Source: an uncultured Collinsella sp. (GTDB lineage Bacteria; Actinomycetota; Coriobacteriia; Coriobacteriales; Coriobacteriaceae). Taken from it: a stretch of 48,282 nt of DNA. Shown in pieces: positions 41,818 through 48,282 of this stretch. The stretch is from assembly GCA_905208975.1 (NCBI GenBank), contig CAJLRE010000010.1, forward strand, positions 1-48,282, written 5' to 3'. The stretch's first letter is position 1; the number at the start of each line of letters is the position of its first letter. Position numbers and translations under genes: made by a program. Below the pieces are notes generated by a model, which was not told the origin of the DNA, made no database searches, and saw only the letters and a list, made by a program, of their open reading frames with translations.

Positions 41818-41861
41818 TTGGGGACGTTCTTGAATGACTAGTCGTTTAAGAACGTCACCAA
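41818..41861. repeat. REP-like palindrome in the gap between rpoD and the tRNA genes
   Basis: TTGGGGACGTTCTTGAA faces TTTAAGAACGTCACCAA. A related TTGGGGACAG unit lies at 41791-41800 and GTAGTC/GACTAG words repeat around it; GGGGACAGGGACG also occurs at 1461-1473. This pattern looks like a dispersed extragenic palindrome. The remainder of the 370-base gap holds only the hairpins above and the tRNA promoter. Confidence 0.65.
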
Positions 41862-41894
41862 TGACTAGGCGGAGAAAAATTCTTAAAAAAGTTC

Positions 41895-41922
41895 TTGCCC
41901 TGAGCTGATTCGTCCGTATAAT
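41895..41922 (+). promoter_or_regulatory. promoter of the tRNA-Asn pair
   Basis: TTGCCC (41895-41900), 16-bp spacer, perfect TATAAT (41917-41922), about 30 bases before the first tRNA. Confidence 0.72.
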
Positions 41923-41952
41923 AAACTTCGTTGCTTGAGAGCACGCACCTAT

Positions 41953-42027
41953 TCCTCGGTAGCTCAATGGTAGAGCACGCGGCTGTTAACCGCGCTGTTG
42001 TAGGTTCGAGTCCTACCCGGGGAGCCA
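41953..42027 (+). tRNA. tRNA-Asn (anticodon GTT), first copy
   Basis: 75 bases including encoded CCA. Acceptor stem TCCTCGG/CCGGGGA, D-loop with AGCTCAATGGTAGAGCA, anticodon arm CGGCTGTTAACCG with GTT, T-arm with GGTTCGAGTCC. Confidence 0.97.
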
Positions 42028-42061
42028 GAATTTCTCAGCCCATTTTGCTGGGCTTTTAAAT

Positions 42062-42136
42062 TCCTCGGTAGCTCAATGGTAGAGCACGCGGCTGTTAACC
42101 GCGCTGTTGTAGGTTCGAGTCCTACCCGGGGAGCCA
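42062..42136 (+). tRNA. tRNA-Asn (anticodon GTT), second identical copy
   Basis: Identical to the tRNA at 41953-42027 over all 75 bases, 34 bases downstream. Probably co-transcribed from the same promoter. Confidence 0.97.
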
Positions 42137-42142
42137 GGTTGT

Positions 42143-42173
42143 AAAACCCGTCGCTTATGCGGCGGGTTTTTTC
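42143..42173 (+). terminator. terminator of the tRNA-Asn pair
   Basis: AAAACCCGTCGC/GCGGCGGGTTTT with a TTAT loop and a T-run. Confidence 0.9.
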
Positions 42174-42330
42174 ATGCCGCGATCGCCTGTGGCGAACGTT
42201 ACCGTATCAACATTTCGTGTCGAGGATGTAATCGTGAACCCCGCCGCCTTAACATGGCGCGGTCGTTGTAAAATGTTGGAATGATTGCTCCCACGACATG
42301 GTGCCGCGAGCACCAGAAAAGGAGATTCTT

Positions 42331-42687
42331 GTGTCTGAGACCATTAACGGCAGCCTGAGCGTCTCGAACGACGTTATTGCCGATATTGCCGGTTATGCCG
42401 CGATGACGTGCTACGGCGTCGTCGGTATGGCCGAACAGCTCCAGGGCGCCGAGAGCGTGCGCCTGCTTGCCGGCCAGCGCCTCCGCAAGGGCGTGCTTGT
42501 TTCCGCCGACGAGAACGGCCTCACGGTCGACCTTCACGTCGTGCTCGAGAACGGCGTCAACATGAAGTCCGTCTGCCACAATCTTTCGAGCTCCGTCGCC
42601 TTCACCCTGCAGGAGATCGCCCAGATCGATCCCGCCAGCCTTAAGATCGGCATTCACATCGACGCGCTCAAGAGCCGTCTGAACTAG
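42331..42687 (+). CDS. Asp23/Gls24-family envelope stress protein
   Basis: 118 aa, GTG 42331 preceded by AAAAGGAG. Family features: SVSNDVIADIAGYAAMTCYG followed by VVGMAEQ, the VLVSADENGLTVDLHVVLEN strand pair and SVAFTLQEIAQIDPASLKIG near the end. Such proteins form envelope-associated patches; in Firmicutes and Actinobacteria one is often encoded directly before the fatty acid kinase gene (here fakA 27 bases downstream). Confidence 0.9.
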   Translation: MSETINGSLSVSNDVIADIAGYAAMTCYGVVGMAEQLQGAESVRLLAGQRLRKGVLVSADENGLTVDLHVVLENGVNMKSVCHNLSSSVAFTLQEIAQIDPASLKIGIHIDALKSRLN

Positions 42688-42714
42688 CATCCTAATACGG
42701 AGATTTCACTACTC

Positions 42715-44376
42715 ATGATTGCAAAGACCATTCGCACCTGTTTTCCGATCGCTGCGGCTGCCGTTTCCGAAAAGGCCGAGGAGATCAACAAGCTCAACGT
42801 CTTCCCCGTACCCGACGGCGACACCGGCACCAACATGTCGCTCACGCTCGCTTCGGTGACTAAGGAGCTTTCTGCCCTTCCCGCCGACGCCGACATGGAG
42901 GCCATTGCCGGCGCCATCACCCACGGCTCCCTGATGGGCGCCCGCGGCAACTCCGGCGTCATCACCTCGCAGATTCTGCGTGGTGTGGCCGAGGGCCTCG
43001 TCTCTGCCGATGAGCCCATTACGTCCGCCAATATCGCCTTCGCCTTCCGTCGTGCCGTCAAGGTCGCCTTCCAGGCCGTTCGTAAGCCCATCGAGGGCAC
43101 GATCCTTACGGTGCTGCGTGACGTCTCGACCAAGGCAGACGAATGCGAGAAGAAGAAGTTCTCGGCCGAGGATGCGCTCGACGCCATCGTCGTCGAGGCC
43201 TACCAGTCCGTCGCCCGCACGCCCGACCTGCTGCCCGTTCTGAAGGAGAACGGCGTGGTCGACTCTGGTGCCTTTGGCTTTGCCATCTTCCTGGAGAACT
43301 TTGTTGCCGCCGCGCTTGGCCGCAGCACCGTGGTCGAGGATTTCTCCGCCACGTTCGATTCCGCTGGCTCTGCCCGCGACGCGGCCCTCGATCGCGTCGA
43401 GATCGAGGCCAACGACGATTGGGAGGGTTCGGAGTTCCGCTACTGCAACGAGTTCCTCTTTAAGGCCGACGCCCCGTTTGACGAGGACGAGTGCCTTAAG
43501 TTCCTGGGCTCCATGGGTGACTGCGAGCTGCTCGTGGGTGCCTACCCCGACTATAAGATCCACGTGCACTCCAACACCCCGAACTTGGTGCTTGAGCACA
43601 TGCTGCAGCTTGGTCAGATCTACGAGGTCTTTATCCACAACATGGAGATGGAGGCCCACGACCGTACCGCTAAGATCCACGAGGACCAGGAGAAGGCCGC
43701 CGAGCCTGCGAAGGCCCTGGGCTTTGTCGCCGTTGCTGCCGGTTCCGGCGAGGCCGACATCCTCAAGTCCCTCGGCGTCGATGTGATCGTGTCGGGCGGT
43801 CAAACCATGAATCCCTCGACCGCCGACCTGCTGGGCGCCGTCGACCAGGTCAACGCGACCTCGGTCATCATCCTGCCCAACAACGGCAACATCCGCATGG
43901 CTGCCGAGGCCGCTGCTTCCGCCTGCACCGACAAGAAGGTCGCCGTCGTTCCCACCAAGACCGTTCCGCAGGCCTTCTCCGCGCTGTTCGCGGTCCTGCC
44001 CGATTCTGAGCTCGAGGACGCCGTTGCCGCCATGGTCGACGCTATCAGCGAGGTCCGCGATGGCGAGGTCACCCGCGCCGTGCGCGACTCCAGCGCCTCC
44101 GACGGCTCGCCGATTCACTCCGGTGACGTCATGGGTATCATTGCCGGTTCCATCGACGTGGTCGGCTCCGATGTGAAGCAGGTCACGCTTGACTGCATCA
44201 ACCGCATGCAGGAGGAAGAGGAGGGCGACGCGCTGACGATTTTGGCCGGCGAGGAGCTGTCCGATGAGGCCTTCCAGGAGATCGTCGACGCCATCGAGGA
44301 GGCTCAGCCCGATTTGGAGATCGACGCCCATCGTGGCGAGCAGCCGCTCTATCCCGTGATCTTCTCGATCGAGTAG
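42715..44376 (+). CDS. fakA: fatty acid kinase catalytic subunit (DAK/YloV family)
   Basis: 553 aa. Phosphorylates fatty acids bound to a DegV-type FakB protein, for phospholipid synthesis. The DAK kinase domain has LNVFPVPDGDTGTNMSLTL (Asp triad for metal and ATP) and HGSLMGARGNSGVITSQILR. A middle domain and a DAK1-like C-terminal domain follow, with VDVIVSGGQTMNPSTADLLG and VIILPNNGNIRMAA. Typical length. Followed after 9 bases by recG, an arrangement common to many Gram-positive genomes. Confidence 0.92.
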   Translation: MIAKTIRTCFPIAAAAVSEKAEEINKLNVFPVPDGDTGTNMSLTLASVTKELSALPADADMEAIAGAITHGSLMGARGNSGVITSQILRGVAEGLVSADEPITSANIAFAFRRAVKVAFQAVRKPIEGTILTVLRDVSTKADECEKKKFSAEDALDAIVVEAYQSVARTPDLLPVLKENGVVDSGAFGFAIFLENFVAAALGRSTVVEDFSATFDSAGSARDAALDRVEIEANDDWEGSEFRYCNEFLFKADAPFDEDECLKFLGSMGDCELLVGAYPDYKIHVHSNTPNLVLEHMLQLGQIYEVFIHNMEMEAHDRTAKIHEDQEKAAEPAKALGFVAVAAGSGEADILKSLGVDVIVSGGQTMNPSTADLLGAVDQVNATSVIILPNNGNIRMAAEAAASACTDKKVAVVPTKTVPQAFSALFAVLPDSELEDAVAAMVDAISEVRDGEVTRAVRDSSASDGSPIHSGDVMGIIAGSIDVVGSDVKQVTLDCINRMQEEEEGDALTILAGEELSDEAFQEIVDAIEEAQPDLEIDAHRGEQPLYPVIFSIE

Positions 44377-44385
44377 GCTCTGCCT

Positions 44386-46563
44386 ATGTCCGAGCTGTGC
44401 TCCGTGCCGCGCGTCTCGGAGCGTTTTGCCCAGAGCAATGCGCTCGATGAGGATATCGCGCGACTCAAATATGTTTCGGGTAAACGTGAGGAGGCCCTTC
44501 GCCGTCTGGGAATTTGGACGGTGGGGGACCTCCTTCTCCATATTCCTCATCGCTACCTGGACTTCACTCGCTCGTGGTCCATCGAGATGGCGCCCATCGG
44601 TACCGTGTGTACCATCATCGCCACGGTCGATCGTATTGTCCAAAAGCGGCCCCGTCCGCGTATGCAGGTGACTGAGGTCTCGCTCGTGGACGAGACGGGC
44701 GTGCTGCAGGTTGCCTTTTTCCGTCAGCCTTGGATTGCCCAACAGCTTAAGCAGGGCGACCGCCTGGCCGTGATGGGCAAGGTCGAGTTTGCCTACGGTT
44801 TTAAGCAGATGGCCTCGCCCCACTTTGAAAAGCTCGAGGACGGGCGTGCCGCGGGTACCATTTTGCCGGTCCACTACGTGAGTGATGGCGTGAGTCAGGC
44901 ATGGATGCGCCGTATCGTGAGCGGTGCGCTCGAAGTGGCTGCCAATCCGTTCGATCCCATTCCTGCGCCGCTGCGCGCAAAGCGGAAGCTCATGAGCAAT
45001 GCCCGTGCGCTGCGCTCGATCCACTTTCCCTCGAGCATGGCCGAGCGCGACATCGCACGCCGGCGTCTTGCGTACGAGGAGTGTCTCTGCTTGCAGCTCG
45101 CACTGCGTCTGCGCAACGATGGCGGTATGGTCGACGTGGTGCCTTATGCGCATGCCGCGGGCGGGCACCTGGCTGCGCTCAAACGGGCCCTGCCGTTTTC
45201 GCTGAGCGATGAGCAGGAGGCCGCGTTCCAAGACATCCTGCACGACATGTGCGATGGCGGGCGCGTGATGAACCGCCTACTGCTGGGCGACGTCGGCACC
45301 GGCAAGACGGCCGTCGCCGCTTGCGCGCTGGCCGTCGCGGCCGATTCGGGTACTCAGTCCTGCGTTATGGCGCCTACGGGCGTGCTGGCGCGCCAATATG
45401 CCGATAAGACCGGCCCCTTGCTCTCGCAGGCTGGCATGTCCTGGGCGCTCCTGACGGGTGCCACGCCGGCGGCCGAGCGCGAGCAGATCCATGCGCAGCT
45501 GGAATCGGGCGAGCTCGACGTGCTCTTTGGTACCCATGCGGTCCTTTCGGATGACGTGGCGTTTAAGCATCTGTCGCTTGTCGTCATCGACGAGCAGCAC
45601 CGCTTTGGTGTGGGCCAGCGCAATGCCCTGCGTGCCAAGGGCCCGGGCGCCGACCTGCTCGTTATGACGGCCACGCCTATCCCGCGCACGTTGGCGCTCT
45701 CGGTCTATGGCGACCTGGATACGAGCATCATCCGCCATCGTCCCGTTCCGGGTGCCGGCGTGACGACGCGCGTCCTTACCGAGTCGAGTCGCGACCTGGC
45801 CTATGGCGCCATTCGCGAGGCGCACGAAAAGGGGCAGCAAGCCTACGTGATCTGTCCGCTCGTGGAGCCGAGCGATTCGGCTGATGAGCTCGAAGACGTG
45901 CCCGGCATCGCTCGCGACGACGAAGGCCACGTGACCGTTCCCGTGCCGTTGCATGACACGGCGACCGAGCTCGATCGCCTCCGTCTGGCATTACCGGGGC
46001 TTATCATCGAGCGTCTTCATGGTCGCATGCCTGCGGGGGAGAAGGACCGGGTCATCGATGCCTTTAAGCGTGGCGAGATCGATGTGCTCGTCTCGACTAC
46101 GGTGGTCGAGGTGGGCGTCGACGTGCCCAACGCCACCGTAATGGTCATCGAGAATGGCGAGCGCTTTGGGTTGGCGGCCTTGCATCAGCTGCGCGGGCGC
46201 GTAGGCCGCGGCAGCGTGTCGGGTACGTGCCTGGTCATGACTCACTCCAAGGGCAACGGCGGCGCGTCGGCGGCACAGGAACGCCTCCAGTCGCTCGAGA
46301 AGACCTCGGACGGCTTTACGCTCGCCCAGATGGACTTGCGTCTGCGCCACGAGGGTGAAATCCTGGGTTACCGCCAGCATGGCGGCGTGACCTTGCGCTT
46401 CGTTGACCTCGATGCCGACGAGGAATTGATCGAGTGGGCCCATTTGGACGCGGTCGAGCTCTTGCGGTATGCTTGCAACCTTGACTCCGTGGCGACGCGC
46501 CCCTTGCGCGATGCGGTCGCCATGCGGTATCGACACATCTTTAAGGAGGTCAGCGGAGGATGA
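44386..46563 (+). CDS. recG: ATP-dependent DNA helicase RecG
   Basis: 725 aa. Remodels stalled forks and branched DNA. N-terminal wedge domain (LGIWTVGDLLLHIPHRYLDF; OB-fold), then helicase lobes with Walker A LLGDVGTGKTAVA (~residue 301), the DEQH box in VVIDEQHRFGVGQRN (~400), TATPIPRTLALSVYGDLD, VSTTVVEVGVDVPNATVMVI and LHQLRGRVGRG. Slightly longer than the usual ~680-700 aa. The end overlaps rsmD by 4 bases. Confidence 0.96.
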   Translation: MSELCSVPRVSERFAQSNALDEDIARLKYVSGKREEALRRLGIWTVGDLLLHIPHRYLDFTRSWSIEMAPIGTVCTIIATVDRIVQKRPRPRMQVTEVSLVDETGVLQVAFFRQPWIAQQLKQGDRLAVMGKVEFAYGFKQMASPHFEKLEDGRAAGTILPVHYVSDGVSQAWMRRIVSGALEVAANPFDPIPAPLRAKRKLMSNARALRSIHFPSSMAERDIARRRLAYEECLCLQLALRLRNDGGMVDVVPYAHAAGGHLAALKRALPFSLSDEQEAAFQDILHDMCDGGRVMNRLLLGDVGTGKTAVAACALAVAADSGTQSCVMAPTGVLARQYADKTGPLLSQAGMSWALLTGATPAAEREQIHAQLESGELDVLFGTHAVLSDDVAFKHLSLVVIDEQHRFGVGQRNALRAKGPGADLLVMTATPIPRTLALSVYGDLDTSIIRHRPVPGAGVTTRVLTESSRDLAYGAIREAHEKGQQAYVICPLVEPSDSADELEDVPGIARDDEGHVTVPVPLHDTATELDRLRLALPGLIIERLHGRMPAGEKDRVIDAFKRGEIDVLVSTTVVEVGVDVPNATVMVIENGERFGLAALHQLRGRVGRGSVSGTCLVMTHSKGNGGASAAQERLQSLEKTSDGFTLAQMDLRLRHEGEILGYRQHGGVTLRFVDLDADEELIEWAHLDAVELLRYACNLDSVATRPLRDAVAMRYRHIFKEVSGG

Positions 46564-47189
46564 GAATCATCGGCGGCGAATGGCGCGGTCGTAAGATCGA
46601 GGAGCCCCGTGGTCGCGATGTCACCCGCCCCACGACCGATCGCGTGCGCGAGGCGTGCGCATCTATGGTCATGTCGGCATTCGACTTCGATCTGGACGAG
46701 GTCCGCGTGCTGGATGCCTTTGGCGGCTCCGGTGCCTTGGGCATTGAGATGCTCTCGCGTGGTGCCCGCTCGCTCACCACGTTCGAGATCGATCGCAACG
46801 CTGCTCGTCTGATTACCAAGAATATCGAGTCGCTGTGCCGCGACCGTGCGCGTTGGCGTGTGGTGGGCGGCGACGTGCTGGCAAGCGCTTCGCGCGGCCG
46901 CGTGCCGGGCGGTCCCTTTGACCTGGTCCTGCTCGACCCGCCCTATGCTTATGGCGCCGAGCCGGTCGAGGAGCTGCTGCAGAACTTGACCCAGCAGGAC
47001 TTGCTGGCGCAGGGTGCCTATGCGCTGTTCGAGCACGCTGCCGCCGATGCGGGTGCGCATCCGGCAGGTTTTGAGACCGTGCGCGAGAAGCGCTACGGAA
47101 TAACCTCGGTCGACCTGCTTCGTTGGGTTGGTAACGGCGAGGATGATGGCAACGATAGCGACGCACCCACGGAGGATGCCCATGAGTGA
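46560..47189 (+). CDS. rsmD: 16S rRNA (guanine(966)-N2)-methyltransferase
   Basis: 209 aa. Methylates G966 of 16S rRNA using SAM. MRIIGGEWRGRKIEEPRGRD is the family start; TRPTTDRVREA, VLDAFGGSGALGIEMLSRGA (SAM-binding) and LVLLDPPYAYG (the DPPY catalytic motif) follow. ATG 46560 lies in recG's last codons with GGAG upstream. Overlaps coaD by 8 bases. Confidence 0.95.
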   Translation: MRIIGGEWRGRKIEEPRGRDVTRPTTDRVREACASMVMSAFDFDLDEVRVLDAFGGSGALGIEMLSRGARSLTTFEIDRNAARLITKNIESLCRDRARWRVVGGDVLASASRGRVPGGPFDLVLLDPPYAYGAEPVEELLQNLTQQDLLAQGAYALFEHAAADAGAHPAGFETVREKRYGITSVDLLRWVGNGEDDGNDSDAPTEDAHE

Positions 47190-47679
47190 CACCATTAACC
47201 GCGTAATCGTCCCGGGCACCTTCGATCCCATCACGTTTGGCCACATCGACGTGATTCGCCGCGCCCGCCGCATTTTTCCCAGCGTGATCGTGGCCGTTGC
47301 CGAGTCGCAGGGAAAAAACGGCGTGGGCACCACGTTTATGCTCGACGAGCGCGTGGCGCTGGCCCGTGAGGCGCTCGGTGATATTGACGGCGTTGAGGTG
47401 CTACCCTTCACCGGCCTCTTGGTCGATTTTGCCCGCGAACAGGGAGCAGGAGCCGTGGTCAAGGGTCTGCGTGCCATGACCGACTTTGAGTACGAGTTGC
47501 AGCAGGCCGACCTCAACTACCGCCTGGATAACGAGCTGGAGTCCATCTTTGTCATGAGCGCGCCGCAGTACGGCTATATCTCGAGCTCGGTGGTTCGCCA
47601 GATTGCCTCGCTCGGTAGCGACGTCTCTAATTTTGTTCCGCCCAATGTGGTCAAGGCGCTCAAACATCGCTTTTCGTGA
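47182..47679 (+). CDS. coaD: phosphopantetheine adenylyltransferase
   Basis: 165 aa. Penultimate step of coenzyme A synthesis. RVIVPGTFDPITFGHIDVIR carries the T/H-x-G-H nucleotide-binding motif; VVKGLRAMTDFEYELQQADL and YISSSVVRQIASLGSDVSNF complete the active site. ATG 47182 follows GGAGGA; the upstream open frame is the end of rsmD. Paired with rsmD in very many bacteria. Confidence 0.96.
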   Translation: MSDTINRVIVPGTFDPITFGHIDVIRRARRIFPSVIVAVAESQGKNGVGTTFMLDERVALAREALGDIDGVEVLPFTGLLVDFAREQGAGAVVKGLRAMTDFEYELQQADLNYRLDNELESIFVMSAPQYGYISSSVVRQIASLGSDVSNFVPPNVVKALKHRFS

Positions 47680-47747
47680 CGTTTTTTAATGCCTGGTGGC
47701 ATGTGGTAAACTAACTCGATGATATGTTACCTATGAAAGGAGACCGG

Positions 47748-48245
47748 ATGCCGGGCGAGAATTTTCCTGGCGACAGGATCGTGAGTCTTGTCGACGAGCT
47801 CGAGGGGCTCATCGAAGAGGCTAAGACGCCGTTCGGCAAGAACGCCCAGATGAAGGTTATCGACGCCGACGTCTTCTTTAACATCCTCGACGAGATCCGC
47901 ATGAGCTATCCCGAGGAATGGCAGAAGTCCCGCCGTATCCTCAAGGAGCGCGAGGAGCTTATGGCTTCCGCTGCCGCTCAGGCTGATTCCATCATCGCCG
48001 ATGCTCAGCAGCAGGCCCTCACCATTGCCGGTGAGCAGGAGATTGTCCGCTTAGCTCAGCAGCAGGCCGACGACATTCGCGATCGTGCCCAGCAGTATGA
48101 GCGCGAGACGCGCTATGCCGCCGAGGATTACGCCGAGCAGGTCTTTACGCACCTCGAGGAGAACCTCAAGAGCCTGACCGGCACGGTGACCCGTTGCCGT
48201 CAGCAGCTCAACGAGGGTGCCGCCCAGCAGAATGGTCAGTGGTAA
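47748..48245 (+). CDS. coiled-coil protein, DivIVA/ATPase-subunit-B-like
   Basis: 165 aa, ATG 47748 behind AAAGGAGA. N-terminal ~55 residues include IVSLVDELEGLIEEAKTPFG and VIDADVFFNILDEIRMSYPE, then a long charged coiled coil rich in Ala, Gln, Glu and Arg (about 60-150). No membrane segment. Similar proteins lie between coaD and the DUF177/rpmF genes in Coriobacteria and many Firmicutes; a septum or envelope role is a guess. Its TAA overlaps the next ATG. A TAAACT box lies ~40 bases upstream, with a poor -35. Confidence 0.72.
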   Translation: MPGENFPGDRIVSLVDELEGLIEEAKTPFGKNAQMKVIDADVFFNILDEIRMSYPEEWQKSRRILKEREELMASAAAQADSIIADAQQQALTIAGEQEIVRLAQQQADDIRDRAQQYERETRYAAEDYAEQVFTHLEENLKSLTGTVTRCRQQLNEGAAQQNGQW

Positions 48246-48282
48246 TGGCTGAGTTCCCGAGCGTTACCGTCGATCTTTCCGA
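48245..48282 (+). CDS. start of the next gene (truncated by window end)
   Basis: ATG 48245 overlaps the TAA of the coiled-coil gene (TAATG). Only MAEFPSVTVDLS is visible. Its position suggests a DUF177 (YceD) protein followed by rpmF, but the fragment is too short to confirm. Confidence 0.5.
   Translation, partial: MAEFPSVTVDLS

Noticed and set aside
1..48282. CRISPR array
   Set aside because: No regularly spaced direct repeats of 25-40 bases were seen anywhere in the window.

Overview
The window looks like a chromosomal segment of a gut Coriobacteriia, most likely Collinsella or a close relative. This is inferred from the GC-rich housekeeping genes (heavy GAG/GAC/CTC codon use), the actinobacterial-type rimP-nusA-infB-rbfA-nrnA-truB-ribF-dnaG-rpoD order, and several intergenic hairpin repeats of a type I associate with this genus. 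No rRNA gene is present, so the genus is an inference.

Layout. (1) 2-583: 3' end of thrS and two hairpin terminators. (2) 589-9985: an exopolysaccharide/capsule locus, AT-richer than the core genes. It holds a NusG-paralogue antiterminator, initiating sugar-phosphate transferase, three glycosyltransferases, EpsG-type polymerase, polysaccharide pyruvyl transferase, Wzx flippase, an FrhB-like protein and a small ferredoxin. Upstream, a 92-bp segment bounded by perfect 15-bp inverted repeats carries a TATAAT box pointing AWAY from the locus; I read this as an invertible promoter caught in the OFF orientation. (3) 10179-10816: two truncated transposases (IS256-like and IS30-like) fused at one junction. 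(4) 11208-22693: an accessory island of probable defence genes and debris. It contains a DUF2806-like protein, a UG-class reverse transcriptase with a structured upstream region, an unknown protein with a nuclease-like motif, a membrane protein with a lytic-transglycosylase-like motif, a SIR2 protein and a toxin-antitoxin-SecB-like-chaperone operon whose toxin looks decayed. Two copies of the 5' end of a broken secreted transglutaminase-like gene flank the reverse transcriptase section. (5) 22849-25248: a broken epimerase-like gene, a Cys/Met-type PLP enzyme that appears to lack its catalytic lysine, a large hairpin repeat and a small ModE/LysR-type DNA-binding protein. (6) 25442-48282: core genes: guaB, leuS, rimP-nusA-infB-rbfA-nrnA-truB-ribF-dnaG, rpoD, two identical tRNA-Asn genes, asp23, fakA-recG-rsmD-coaD, a coiled-coil protein and the start of the next gene.

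How the parts work together. The polysaccharide locus encodes one lipid-linked repeat-unit pathway (initiate, extend, decorate with pyruvate, flip, polymerise); switching would act at the leader promoter and continue through NusG-like antitermination. The accessory island is a series of short independent units separated by gene fragments, as expected of a locus where defence genes turn over. The core part links translation initiation, RNA modification and decay, primase and the main sigma factor in closely packed, often overlapping genes, with a likely attenuator before rimP.

All assignments come from reading motifs by eye; no database search was run.
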